Below, piece by piece: positions 53,092-63,700 of a stretch of DNA of 64,000 nt (within the stretch, counting starts at the first letter, position 1; every line of letters begins with the position of its first letter). The stretch covers positions 1,019,011 through 1,083,010 of the forward strand of contig NW_006921537.1 in NCBI RefSeq assembly GCF_000340215.1. The letters are read 5' to 3'. This DNA comes from Pseudocercospora fijiensis CIRAD86. Its lineage: Eukaryota; Ascomycota; Dothideomycetes; Mycosphaerellales; Mycosphaerellaceae. Made by a program: the position numbers and the translations under genes. The notes below the pieces were generated by a model. That model saw nothing but the letters and a program-made list of their open reading frames with translations, was not told where the DNA came from and searched no databases.

Positions 53092-55437
53092 CTAATTCGA
53101 AGCGATCCAGGAATCAAGCATGTCGCGGACCTCGCCGTACTGGTCTTCTTCGGCGGCGCTCAGAAAGTCATCGAGACCATAGGCGTTGCGAGCGGTCATG
53201 GCTGTGCCGTACTCCGCGATTGGCGACATGTGAGCAGGTGGCTTGACGGCTGCGCTGACGTGGACCGTATCGTAGTCGGAGTTGTAGACGCTTGAGCCAC
53301 TGCAAGATTCGCCGGGAGGAGAAAAGACATCGCGACCGACGTCTGGATGTGAGTCCATGATATCGAAGTTCATCGTGTCGTGGAAGATATCGACGCCGCC
53401 GTCCATCGGGCTGGAGCCGCCAGTGAAGCCGTCAAACGCTGCAGGTGAGGAGTAGTCGGTGAAGACAGTCTGCGTCTGCGGCGGACTTGAGCCGTGATGA
53501 TACGACTTGACGGGGCTTGGTGATGATCGTGTCGACAGCTTCGAAGGTGAGACGGCGTGAACTGGCTCCTCTGGAATGCTGAGGTCGATAAAGATCTTGG
53601 ACTTGGCGGCCTGCGTGTGGGGTGCGGATGGAGGTGATGTGGGTGGTGTATCGACCCATCCGTTGCCGTGCTGGTTGAATGAAGAATTCGCGCCGTCCAT
53701 ATCGAGGAAGTCGTGGGCGGTCATCTCGTCGCTGTCTTGTGGCGGAGTGTCTGGCATGCTGCGCACGCTTGCTGCAGAGCTCATGCTGGATGCGTGTCCT
53801 CCATTCGCACTGTTGGCGGCGTCGATGTTGCGCGCCATCGCAGCCTTTCTCGTACGCGCGTCCATGTCAGGGCGACTCGACCGCTTCGACTTATCCTCAC
53901 CAGAGCGGTCCTTCTTTGGGCGGCCACGCTTCGGCTTCTCCTCTTCCAGCTTCTCGAATCCAGGCAGAACGCCCTCGCACATGTCGCGCTGTCGGTGACG
54001 GGTTAGTGCGTCAGCTCGAGCAAAGGTCTTACCGCATGGGCACACTGCTGGTCTTTCGTTAGTGTGGGTGAGATGATGACGCTTGGTGTCGTGAAGACGG
54101 TTGAAGCGCTTGCCACAGGGATTGCAGCGGAAACGACGATCGTCGAGATGGTTCTGAACGTGCGAGCGAGCATTCTCTTTTCGGTTGATTGCGGTGTCGC
54201 AGCCCTCCCACTTGCATCGGTACGGCTCGCCCTTACCCTGAGGATGAACGAGCCATGAGTTGATTTGCTCTTCGCTGATGCCGGTGTCGATATATGTTGC
54301 ATCGATACCAGCAGCGTCAAGAGCGGCTTGCTCAGGGCAGATGGGTCCGCCACTGATCATGAAGTGCGGGCTGTTGAAGTCGTGCTCGGCTCCGGCAGTC
54401 GCCTGCAACAGGAGGTCGGCAGGTGGCTCTTCGTACAGCGTCGGCATCGGTGTGCTGTGCTGCGGTGGTGGCGAAGAGGCGTCGGCAATGGATGACGAGT
54501 AGGCTGAAGCGGCGTAGTCTTGCTCGCCATGAAAGCCGAACGATCCGTTGTGGAAGGAGGCTTGTTGGTTGGTGAACTGACTACCATCAAGCTGTGGTGG
54601 CATTGGCGCGACGTCGAGTTGATAGCTCTGACTACGCTGGTGCTTGACATGTGATGGCGGTGGGCTTGGCCAGCTTTGGGTGTGGTGTTGTGGCGTGTTC
54701 GGCACAGTCTGAGACTGACCGTGGGTGATGGGCCCGTGGGTGATGGGCGTCGAGGGTATGGCCGACATGGACGGTTGTGAGAAGAAGACAGGCGCGGCCA
54801 TCTCGTTTGGAAGAGGATGGTTGACCTGAATGAGTGGTTGCGATTGCGCGTGGGGATTGGGCGATCCTTTGCCGAAGTTTTGCTCATACCACGCAATGTG
54901 CTTTTGCAAGTCTTGAATTGCGGCCTGTTGGCTAGGATCGACAGCTGATGGATCGAAGGCACCATTCAGCTGGGATTGAAGGTGGGATTGGAAGTCTTGG
55001 GTGTGCGCGTGCGGTGGCAGCGTGCTGAGTCCCGGCGGTGCTGGGCGTTCCTGCGTTTCTTGCTTGATGAAATGCTGTGACTGATCCGGCATTTGGTATC
55101 CTGTGTCGTTAGTCATTGGTTGAGGGGTCCTTGCGAAGGGTAGTCCTGGTGGTCCTTGGTGGTGATCCTGGGGCAGTAATGGTCGAAATCCGGGCGAGTT
55201 GATGGCGCTCATCGCTTGGTCGGCGCTGAGCCCTCGCCGATGGTGGCCTGGTCGAGTCGAGGCGGGTCTCCGGGGTTGATGTGGCAATGGTGTCGCAAGG
55301 ATGGGCACTTCGAGTGATTGTTGTCTGCGATGAAGCTGCCGTCGCTTTTGGATCGAAGATGCGCTTGCGGGCAGCATTTTCGGGGTGCAAGAAGAGTCCG
55401 GGAAGGTCCTATGGTGGTCCGTGGGTCTGACGCTCAA
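53092..55437 (-). CDS. C2H2 zinc-finger transcription factor (Swi5/Ace-like finger array)
   Basis: 781 aa in one frame; the likelier start is the ATG at 55377 (MLPASASSIQKRR), giving 761 aa. Three C2H2 fingers lie at about 408-487 of the long form: YRCKWEGCDTAINRKENARSH, FRCNPCGKRFNRLHDTKRH and AVCPCGKTFARADALTRH. An AT-hook-like KPKRGRPKKDR follows at 501-511. The rest is Gln/Pro/Ser-rich with many SP/TP sites (DTPPQDS, SPSPVKS), suggesting phosphorylation control. The fingers resemble fungal Swi5/Ace2 and ACE1 regulators, but orthology is not certain. The 5' flank contains a long GGT/GAT-type triplet array. Confidence 0.85.
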   Translation of the reverse strand: MSVRPTDHHRTFPDSSCTPKMLPASASSIQKRRQLHRRQQSLEVPILATPLPHQPRRPASTRPGHHRRGLSADQAMSAINSPGFRPLLPQDHHQGPPGLPFARTPQPMTNDTGYQMPDQSQHFIKQETQERPAPPGLSTLPPHAHTQDFQSHLQSQLNGAFDPSAVDPSQQAAIQDLQKHIAWYEQNFGKGSPNPHAQSQPLIQVNHPLPNEMAAPVFFSQPSMSAIPSTPITHGPITHGQSQTVPNTPQHHTQSWPSPPPSHVKHQRSQSYQLDVAPMPPQLDGSQFTNQQASFHNGSFGFHGEQDYAASAYSSSIADASSPPPQHSTPMPTLYEEPPADLLLQATAGAEHDFNSPHFMISGGPICPEQAALDAAGIDATYIDTGISEEQINSWLVHPQGKGEPYRCKWEGCDTAINRKENARSHVQNHLDDRRFRCNPCGKRFNRLHDTKRHHLTHTNERPAVCPCGKTFARADALTRHRQRDMCEGVLPGFEKLEEEKPKRGRPKKDRSGEDKSKRSSRPDMDARTRKAAMARNIDAANSANGGHASSMSSAASVRSMPDTPPQDSDEMTAHDFLDMDGANSSFNQHGNGWVDTPPTSPPSAPHTQAAKSKIFIDLSIPEEPVHAVSPSKLSTRSSPSPVKSYHHGSSPPQTQTVFTDYSSPAAFDGFTGGSSPMDGGVDIFHDTMNFDIMDSHPDVGRDVFSPPGESCSGSSVYNSDYDTVHVSAAVKPPAHMSPIAEYGTAMTARNAYGLDDFLSAAEEDQYGEVRDMLDSWIASN

Positions 55438-55491
55438 GCTGTGGATGAGCGTCGTGGGTCCCGTAACTCTGCAGGAGCGTTAGCATCATGC

Positions 55492-55614
55492 GCATTGATG
55501 GTGATGGTGGTGGTGGTGGTGATGGCGGTGGTGGTGGTGGTGGTGGTGATGGCGATGGTGACGCTGATGGCGACAACAACGCTGATGGCGACGGTGACGC
55601 TGATAGTGACAGTG
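55492..55614. repeat. GGT/GAT triplet array upstream of the C2H2 gene
   Basis: About 120 bp of (GATGGT), (GGT) and (GATGGC/GACGCT) triplets, ending 115 bp before the most 5' start codon of the minus-strand C2H2 gene. It is probably in its promoter or 5' UTR, where it would read as ACC/ATC-rich RNA. Confidence 0.8.
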
Positions 55615-56319
55615 AACGATGCGCCAACATACCACGCAGTTCAGCAGCCGCCGGGCGGTGACTTCGAGTTGTTATTCCTCCCCCAGACGTGAATCCCAAC
55701 ACGAGCTGAGGAGGTGTAGTGGTATGAGGCCCGTGAGGCCGATGTGAGTTAAAGGAGAGTCTTCTGTGCCTGCAAAAGCTCGCCTCCGCTTCTAGCTATG
55801 TACAGCAGTAGTCGTGCAAGAGCTAGCAGATCGTGAATGGGAGAGGTTGGGCCAGATTTAAGCAAAGAGAGATGTCACTGACGTGAATGCATGAGGTGCC
55901 GCTTACAGGGTCAACACGACGCGTTGCCATGGGGATCTCCCGCGGGCCCATCCCAGAGCGACGACGCCGTTCAGCCTCGTCTCTGGAACCCTTGAATCTT
56001 GGTGAGGCGATTGCGCTGCGATTGCGCAATCCTACCGTGGCTCGACATACTGCTAAATGTCCGAGCCGACGGGAGGACAGCAAACGTCTGCATTGTTATG
56101 GTGATGGTGGTGGTGTTGTCGGAGCAGCAGAACAGCGAAGCGGGCAGCGTGAAACTCGCGGCAGGGCAGGCAGGAGGCATCCCAAGAGGCAAGAGCGAAA
56201 CCTGACTAAGCTCGGCAGCGCCCGCCTTGGCGCACCTTGACCATTTGCCGCCTCCACCCATCCCAAATTCTCTGTTCCTCCCACATCTTGTTTGAAGAAC
56301 CATCTTTGGGGAGAGCACG
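55615..56319. promoter_or_regulatory. Shared upstream region of C2H2 and ubiquitin-eS31 genes
   Basis: About 700 bp between divergent genes. No exon recognised; the C/T-rich stretch before 56320 is probably the ribosomal-protein 5' UTR. Confidence 0.4.
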
Positions 56320-56891
56320 ATGCAGATTTTCGTCAAGACCCTCACGGGCAAGACTATCACCCTTGAGGTGGAGTCTTCGGACACCATCGACAATGTCAAG
56401 TCCAAAATCCAAGGTACGCATGCGCAGCACTGGAATCGCCGCCGGAGCACATCTAACATTTGCGCAGACAAGGAGGGAATCCCACCGGACCAGCAGCGCT
56501 TGATCTTCGCCGGCAAGCAGCTCGAGGATGGCCGCACCCTCTCCGACTACAATATCCAGAAGGAGTCGACCCTCCACTTGGTCCTTCGCCTGCGTGGTGG
56601 CATGGCTAAGAAGCGCAAGAAGAAGGTGTACACCACCCCAAAGAAGATCAAGCACAAGCGCAAGAAGACCAAGTTGGCTGTGCTCAAGTACTACAAGGTG
56701 GACGGTGATGGCAAGATCGAGCGTCTGCGACGAGAGTGCCCAGCCGAGACCGTAAGATGCGCCATACCTCTGTCCTGGGACATAATACTGACTTCTGCTA
56801 GTGCGGTGCCGGTATCTTCATGGCTGCCATGCACAACCGCCAGTACTGCGGTCGCTGCCACCTGACCTACGTTTTCGACGATCCAAAGTAA
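56320..56891 (+). CDS. UBI3: Ubiquitin-ribosomal protein eS31 (S27a) fusion
   Basis: Precursor cleaved to ubiquitin and the small-subunit protein eS31. Three exons (56320-56413, 56468-56751, 56802-56891), introns 54 and 50 nt; 155 aa. Ubiquitin occupies residues 1-76 ([19 protein letters not shown] to LVLRLRGG). The eS31 part starts [15 protein letters not shown] and ends LTYVFDDPK. Its zinc ribbon is complete across the last junction: C-x4-C (CPAETC) and C-x2-C (CGRC). All junctions are in phase. Highly expressed housekeeping gene. Confidence 0.97.
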
Positions 56892-57265
56892 AGTAGCGCT
56901 TCCGAAAGTGTAAGGGATCTGAACGTGCGCGCGGCGGTTTAGAGAACTCGGACGTACTGGATCCTGAGTTGAGAACATCGTTAGTTAGCACGAATGGAAA
57001 TTGATGGTCAATACAAGGCACGGCACGGCAAATGAGTCGCCATTTCTCCCTTGCCCACGCGTGCTTTCCTCGTAGTAAAAAGTGCTGACCTGCCGTCTAT
57101 GAACTCGGGCTTTCGCAAGTGACTCAACGCTCTTGCCTATGATCATGACTCTACCGGAAAATATACTCACCATGATGCAGTGACGATCCCCCTCTATCTT
57201 TCATCAATTTGACCTAATGCCTTAGAACAGCTCACAAAATCCAACACCAACTAACTGGACTCAAA

Positions 57266-58015
57266 ATGGCAGCCGCGAAAGTATTCGACACGGTAGAACT
57301 CTTGGAAGCAATCCTACTCGAACTCCCAATCCGCGACGTGCCGCTGGCTCAGCGCATCGCGCAAACCTGGCAGCAGACCATCAACGGCTCTATCAAGCTC
57401 CAGCGGTCACTCTTCCTCAAACCCGCCTCATACTCCATCTCGAAGAGCAGCAGCATGCAGTTCGTAGACCTCAACACACCCTGCTCCACCATTCTCCAGT
57501 ACGCAGGACCTCAAACGCTTCTAACAAGCATCCTCCCAATCACGAAGTCCTCAACAAAAACCCCCACGGTCCTAAATTTCGACCATAAGCCTCGCAAATC
57601 AAATCCAAACCCCAACAACGAAAACTCCGCCTGGAAAAACATGCTCCTAACCCAACCCCCTCGCACCACAGCGCACTTCTTCAAAAACACCACAAACGGC
57701 CCCTGCATACCGACAGAAGAATCCATGAATTTCCACCCACGCGACGATGGCCAAAGGACTCATGTAGGAGCTGCGGCAGTCATCACCCAAGGAAACATCT
57801 TCGATTTAAACGCCGTAAGCATCGAAAAGGACAAAGGGTTTCTTACGCTTGGGGAAACGGAACGAGGGTTGAGAGAACTTCATAGATGCTGGGGTGTGGA
57901 AAAGTGCAGAGGGCGGAAGGAAGGGGATTTTGGATGGGTGGGGTTTCGGGAGCTTGAGGCTGTGGTTGAGTTCTGGGAGGATATTACTAGTGTTGTTGTG
58001 AGGGAGATGGTGTAG
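57266..58015 (+). CDS. F-box-like domain protein
   Basis: Single exon, 249 aa. The N-terminus VFDTVELLEAILLELPIRDVPLAQRIAQTW followed by INGSIKLQRSLFL matches the F-box plus first helix of the many F-box proteins found in Dothideomycetes, which tie substrates to SCF ubiquitin ligases through Skp1. The remainder is divergent: a basic Asn/Pro-rich loop, then GLRELHRCWGVEKCRGRKE and a final acidic helix. Substrate unknown. The start is the only ATG before the F-box. Confidence 0.78.
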   Translation: MAAAKVFDTVELLEAILLELPIRDVPLAQRIAQTWQQTINGSIKLQRSLFLKPASYSISKSSSMQFVDLNTPCSTILQYAGPQTLLTSILPITKSSTKTPTVLNFDHKPRKSNPNPNNENSAWKNMLLTQPPRTTAHFFKNTTNGPCIPTEESMNFHPRDDGQRTHVGAAAVITQGNIFDLNAVSIEKDKGFLTLGETERGLRELHRCWGVEKCRGRKEGDFGWVGFRELEAVVEFWEDITSVVVREMV

Positions 58016-58524
58016 GGTTGCTATGCTCCACGCCTTGTAGGAGATGGTGGGATGGGGAGATTTAAAGTGTGTGGGATGGTGGTGTAGAAGTTGCTCTGTC
58101 TGGTAAAGGAAGCGAGAATAGTGAACATAATGAGAGGTGAAGTCGAATTTTCCCATGCTGAACTGACGACGTAGTTTCGCTTTCCACTTCGTATTGATTT
58201 CTGCATTCCTGAGGATTCTTGTCGTAGGCTGGTAATGAAATCGTACGGACGCGGTTGTCGGTAGCGTCTTCAAGGATGTCCTCCTCCCTCTGTGGCTCGA
58301 CACTCTGATCCAGCGCTGGATTATCATTGCCTTCGCTCAAATCTTTCTGCAGTACTGATCGATTTCCAGCGACTTCGTCAACATCACTGCCGCTATCCTG
58401 TGCTGAATCTCCACTCATTGAACGTGAGTCTTGTCGTCGATCCAGCGATGTCCAAGAAGCGGCATCTAGTTGCTCGCTTTCTCTACGGCTTGGGTGCAAA
58501 CGAGGCTCGTCTGTGACCTGCGTA

Positions 58525-60013
58525 ATCACCGGGGAAGGTGAATCTGTGCGAGCTTCTCGAAAATGTCACAAGTCCAAAGTGGTCCGACGCTCTGCTTGAG
58601 GACTGCCTTCGGCGGCGACTGCAAAGATCATACGACGTATATCTCCAGACCATGCGTCTTTGGCGGTGAAGGTGCAAGACTTCATGGCATATCTTGAAAT
58701 CGATGCAGAAGGTAGAGGTCCATTCTCTGCAAAAGACAAACGATCCGTTAAAAACGCCCTAAAGCATCTAAGGTTTGGCCTCCGAATGAAAGAGTATGCC
58801 GCTTTGATGGACGATATCAAGGCACACAACGCTCAGCTCTTTCAGCTTACGACGCAGAACGCAGCTCTCGAACCGCTTCGGGAAAGAACCACGGCCGTGA
58901 AGGCCCCAGACCACGAGAACGCAAGAGCGTATGCATCGAGCATCTTTGGCACCCTGCAGAGAGGATTTCTCAGCTCTTGTAAACTTTCTCACAGGGCCAG
59001 TCTGTACATGAAACCCGTGTCTGGCCGCGGCGCACGAGTTGGGCGGGTTGGAAATTCCACTTGTGACAATATCTTTCGGATAGTCCTGCATCATGATGTG
59101 AGTGTCATGCCGGAAATACAGACGCCATACTCGGTAGAGGAAGCTGAAAATTCGCTTGACGCACATCAAAGAGCATCGCGATGACAGCTATCGTCAAGAT
59201 CGACGCACTGTGAGGTTCCAGTCACCTCGCCGCCAGCTCTTCGAGGCAGGGCCAACCGCTGAAGGGCAGGAAATTCAAGACTTGTGCAGCACTCTTCGAC
59301 ACTTGCGCGCCACGCGAGTACAGTGTGCCATATGTTTGGGATACATGAGCGATAAGATCCAGAGCTGGCGACACGGGCTTTCCCGGCCAGAGAAAGCTCT
59401 CGTGGAAGCCGACTCGATCAAAGCAGTCTCGTTGGCAGAGGTGGTCGCGGGGAAACGGAACTGCAGACTCTCGCCATCCGAGAAACGAAAGCTTGCGTTG
59501 GCGTTGGCCGCTGGCATGCCTCGATTATATGATACGCCTCGCCTGTCCAAGCAGTGGGGTCGAGATGATGTGCTTCTATTTCGCAAGCACGGCCTATTAG
59601 TGACAGGAGTTCCTTTCGTGCCTACTGCGTTGCTACCTCAGACGGCAGGACTCTCTTCGAAGAACGCCAAATACTTCCACACATGCAATTTGGTTCGGAA
59701 TGAGACAGTGTTTGCATTCGGAATCCTGCTTCTCGAGCTTTGCATGGAAAGATCTCTTGATGAGCTCAGAGCATCCGAAGACGTAGGATCCGATTGGACA
59801 AAGGATGGCACTTCTGACTTCCTGACTGCGACGCGCCTCATCAATCAAGTTTACGAGGACGCTGGTGAGAGGTATGGGAATGTCGTGAGCAGATGCATTT
59901 TGTGTGAATTCGACCAGAGAGATACGGAGTTGGAAAATGCAGCATTTCGCAGAGCCTTTTATCAAGGTGTGGTAAAGGAACTTGAGTTGGAAGAAGAATC
60001 CTTGGGTCTGTAG
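58525..60013 (+). pseudogene. DUF7580-family protein, 5'-truncated and frameshifted
   Basis: Member of a fungal family linked to heterokaryon-incompatibility/prion-inhibition-type architectures. Coding similarity begins VNLCELLENVTSPKWSDALL and RRRLQRSYDVYLQTM (about 58538-58660), with no start or usual N-terminal helices before it. Near 58655-58663 the frame must shift by one base to continue VKVQDFMAYLEIDAEGRG, RSVKNALKHLRFGLR and FGTLQRGFLSSCKLSHRASL. A GTGAGT donor at 59098 and acceptor at 59143 give a 46-nt in-phase intron, after which the DUF7580 core runs to 60013 (SLAEVVAGKRNCRLSPSEKRKLALALA, VFAFGILLLELCM). The missing N-terminus and the shift make a pseudogene likely. Confidence 0.6.
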
Positions 60014-60362
60014 AGTTCGGAGTAACCAATGATGCGCCAGCCATGATCAGTGAATACGACCAGGTCGGCCGCAAGAAGTTCCTGGGGCGTCCAAGCTCTC
60101 TCGAATCAATTACTGTCTTGCAAATCGTAATGGATATCGTTCTGATCCTGCGGAATCTGTTCCGTGGGACATCCAACATATAGGCTACACACAGATAAGG
60201 AGCGCTAGCTTCAGCCCACTCTGCAGGCCAGTGGCGACACCAGCGCTTTCGCAGCGAGGTGTTCTTGATTTGCAAACCACCAATACTCGTGCCAGCGAAC
60301 CATGGACTTGCCATATTCGTGATGTTCGAGCATTCTCCTCTGCGGCAGAGTTACGAATAGCC

Positions 60363-61652
60363 TTAGGCAGCAACAGCATGTCTTTGCGTTGCATCCTGCT
60401 CAATCTCGTCATGCTCCAAAATTTCCTGTTGTTTTCGGGCCTCTCTCAAGGCTGCGGTTTCTGAGCGTTCACCTGCGATAGCCCTCCACTTCCTCAGCTT
60501 CTCGAGTGCTCGCTCTTTGCGATCTGTCGACCAAAGCGCTCGTCTTCCAGGCCCTAGATAACCTCGTCTAGCTGATGCAGCATGCTCAAACATCTGGTCT
60601 AGTAGCTCCAGGGTATCATCGTTAAAGGAGAATACTTCCTTGTCCATTTCTGTCAGGATATCGACAATGCCGTCCACATCCGTATACTTCTCCCACAGCA
60701 TCCGCATGTGTTGGTTGTAGAGCCCTGTTGATGCGCCGAGAGCGAAGGCAGAAGGACCCAGTTTTCTCAATTCTGGAAGCAGAACCATACCTAAAGGCGA
60801 GCCTGGATAGTGCTTCTCGATGAGCGAGATGTAATGCTGTAGAAGAGCAGGAAGAGCAGCGTATTTGGCTGAGTCTATAGGTCCGTCCTCCCCTAGGCCT
60901 CGAACTCGTGAGAAGACTTCCGATTCGAGCACTTGGAAGAGCTCAACATCCGTTTGCGCTTCGTCCATTCGTTTCTTGATCTGCCTAGATTGCTTGTCCT
61001 TGATCTCGAAGTCTTCGCGCTTAGATAACTTTTTAGGGTCTTCCGCTCTTGCTTCCAGAGCAGCTTGCTGTCGCATGTGTTCCGCCTCTTCTGCCAAGGG
61101 CTGTAGAAGATCGGGAAATTCATGCTGTGTCCGACTGATGAACTGCTTCTTGCTCTCATCGGGCTTGGTCTTTACGCCTTGTCTAAATAGCTCTTCAAAT
61201 ATTCGCAGCTCTCGCGGCGTCATGGTCGTGTTCTCGAATCGCTCGTCGGGATTAGCAGAACCTGTGCTGCCTTCGAAAGGTATTCGTTCCATTTTCTTTC
61301 CTTTTGGACGTGAGCTTGCTAGCGATCGTCGTTCACTCAGGGTTGGATCCTTTCGTGGTCGTCGAATCACGACTGGATCCCTTCGTGGATTCGCCAGGTG
61401 CTTTCTAATAATCTGCGGTTCTGCTTCGACCTCTTCTTGGGATGTGATATGATATGCTGGTCCATCGGTTGCATAGCCTCTGCGTACAGTGCTGGTGGCA
61501 TAGAGGAATGGCAGAATTGGAGCATCAGCCAGGAAATGCCTGCTTACTGCTTTGGACGATTTGCGAGCATACATTGTGGATGACATATCCAATTTCCTGA
61601 GGCGATATGTCCTGGTGATGGAGTTGGAATTTGCATTGATCGCCGCTGACAA
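60363..61652 (-). CDS. Mtf2-like mitochondrial protein
   Basis: 429 aa, one exon. The C-terminal ~190 residues match the Mtf2-like C-terminal domain: DVELFQVLESEVFSRV, YAALPALLQHYISLIEKHYPGSPLGMVLLPELRKLGPSAFALG, LYNQHMRMLWEKYTDVDGIVDILTEMD and GYLGPGRRALWSTDRKERALEKLRKWR. In yeast, Mtf2/Nam1 couples mitochondrial transcription with RNA handling and translation. The N-terminus (MSSTMYARKSSKAVSRHFL from an internal ATG) is Ser/Arg-rich and fits import into mitochondria; either the first ATG or this one may be used. Diverges from CMR1 with a 120-bp gap. Confidence 0.87.
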   Translation of the reverse strand: MSAAINANSNSITRTYRLRKLDMSSTMYARKSSKAVSRHFLADAPILPFLYATSTVRRGYATDGPAYHITSQEEVEAEPQIIRKHLANPRRDPVVIRRPRKDPTLSERRSLASSRPKGKKMERIPFEGSTGSANPDERFENTTMTPRELRIFEELFRQGVKTKPDESKKQFISRTQHEFPDLLQPLAEEAEHMRQQAALEARAEDPKKLSKREDFEIKDKQSRQIKKRMDEAQTDVELFQVLESEVFSRVRGLGEDGPIDSAKYAALPALLQHYISLIEKHYPGSPLGMVLLPELRKLGPSAFALGASTGLYNQHMRMLWEKYTDVDGIVDILTEMDKEVFSFNDDTLELLDQMFEHAASARRGYLGPGRRALWSTDRKERALEKLRKWRAIAGERSETAALREARKQQEILEHDEIEQDATQRHAVAA

Positions 61653-61772
61653 AGCCCGATTCGCGGTGAACGCGCTCCTGGACGCGTCAAGAAACTACGT
61701 CAACGACTCTGTGACTTGAACTTGCATACCACCTTTGTTTAAACAGTATTGGAGGCTTTTTGCATAGTAATC

Positions 61773-63361
61773 ATGGCGGCAAACAAGAAGAAAACTGGTG
61801 CTGCAGTGTCGGAATATGAACGAGCGCGTCAAGAGAAAATCGCAAAGAACCAGGCCCTTCTCCAGCAGCTGCAGCTCGACGCTCAGCACGTCGGAGTTGG
61901 ACCCAAATCAAGACCAAAACCAGCATCGGCAGCTGGACAGAAACGAAAGCGTGAGGCCAAGAAAGAGATTAAGGAAGAAGGGCCGAGGAGAACATCGTCG
62001 CGATTGAAGGGGATCGTTGCCGACTCAGAAGTGGCCCGGCAGAAGCAAGAAGAAGAGAATCAAGCGGTTCAACAGGCTCAGATCGCGAAGAGACAACGAG
62101 TGAGCGCCGACATCAATCTCCATGATGCGATCGTCAATGGCACCAATTGGAATAGCGCAGGCAATTGGCTGTCTACAGTGGGACCTGCGAACCCTGGCGA
62201 GAGAACGTTCAGCGAGCAAGATATCAAAGATACATCGGATAAGGAATTGAGGGCACTTAGAGAACGCATGAGCGGTCTTGGGCTGTGGGAAGGTGCGGAA
62301 CCGAATAGGATCAAGATCACGCCTGAGAGGATATATGCCCTTGGATTTCACCCTACCCAGGATAAAGCATTGGTTTTCGCTGGCGACAAAATGGGCAGTT
62401 TAGGTCTTTTCGATGCATCGCAGACTACACCAGAAAAGATTAAGCAAGAAGCGGACGACGCAGACGAGGACGGTGATGTCGACGACGAAATAGAGCCAGC
62501 CATCACCACTTTCAAGATTCATACCAGGACAATATCGGCCTTCCAATTTGCACCGCATGATCACAACGCGCTCTACTCCGCCTCATACGACTCCTCAATC
62601 CGCAAGCTGGACCTGCAGAAAGGAGTGGCTGTTGAAGCATACGCACCGGAAGACAAAGACGAAGATGCTCCGATTTCTGGAGTTCAGATATCTCACCTTG
62701 ATCCCAACATGCTACATTTCACTACGCTCGATGGCCAATTTGGCATGAAGGACATGCGAACTCCAACACATCAAACCGCCGAACTCATGCAGCTGTCTGA
62801 GAAGAAGATTGGGGTTTCAGCCTGCATCCGGCACATCCGCATCTGTTAGCCACAGCATCTCTAGATCGCATGCTAAAGCTTTGGGACCTGCGTAAGATCA
62901 CCGGCAAAGCTGGTGATCGCGCACCGCATCTCGTTGGCGAGCATCTGTCGAAGCTGTCAGTCTCACACGCAGCATTCAACGGAGCAGGGCAAGTCGCGAC
63001 AGCTTCCTACGATGATACCGTCAAAATCTACGACTTTTCGGATTCGGGAGACTGGAAGGCTGGGCACTCGCTAACCGACAACGAGATCAGTCCCGCGACT
63101 ATCATACCTCACAACAATCAGACTGGGCGATGGGTAACTATCCTCAGAGCGCAATGGCAGATGCAGCCTCAGGATGCCATTCAGCGATTTGTCATCGGCA
63201 ATATGAATCGCTTTGTGGATATCTATACTAGTAAGGGTCAGCAATTGGCACAGCTTGGAGGAGATTCGATTACTGCTGTACCAGCAGTGGCACAATTTCA
63301 CCCTACCATGGATTGGGTTGGTGCTGGCACGGCATCTGGAAAGTTGTGTCTCTGGCAGTGA
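61773..63361 (+). CDS. CMR1: WD-repeat DNA-damage-binding protein Cmr1, one-base frame break
   Basis: WD40 protein (DDB2/WDR76 family) that joins replication-stress and protein quality-control foci. Start [23 protein letters not shown] at 61773. The N-terminal region holds the NIHDAIV-like block [13 protein letters not shown] and [13 protein letters not shown] repeats follow ([45 protein letters not shown]). At 62811-62814 the run of four G breaks the frame: upstream reads SEKKIG, downstream [19 protein letters not shown] in the -1 register. Five G would restore a ~530-aa protein with no other defect, and no intron fits. The rest ([24 protein letters not shown]) is intact. A sequencing error is more likely than a real mutation. 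Confidence 0.85.
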
Positions 63362-63700
63362 AGAAGTCAACTCATCGTCGAAATGACCTTCAGAAATACC
63401 CGCTTTAGATTCGAGCGGCATAGCAAAGCATGCTGTCTGGAGTCAAGCAAGAAGCTCAGGAGAATACAGCATCCGAAGTCAGAACCTCAGAAAAGAATTC
63501 ATGTTTCCCGGTGCAGCTTGCAGTAGAGGCCACAGTATTTTATCAAATTATCCATGCGATTACAAAGATGACTCCATAACTCGTGTCAAAAGCAAATAGG
63601 CCCAGTTGAGACACGAGCCGCGCAGCCAAACGCCATTCCGACATTCGTGGAGTCAAGTTTCTCAAGTGAGGCCTCGTCAGAGCTCACTTTTCAACAACAA
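63362..63700. other. Convergent 3' region, no gene
   Basis: 340 bp between the CMR1 stop and the stop of the edge gene; nothing recognised. Confidence 0.4.

Noticed and set aside
55318..55692. 124-codon Val/Met-rich open frame
   Set aside because: It is a translation of the GGT/GAT triplet array antisense to the C2H2 gene leader.
58062..58529. 155-codon acidic frame on the minus strand
   Set aside because: Protein-like composition but no recognised domain and no splice context; mentioned as a possibility under the DUF7580 finding, not annotated as a gene.
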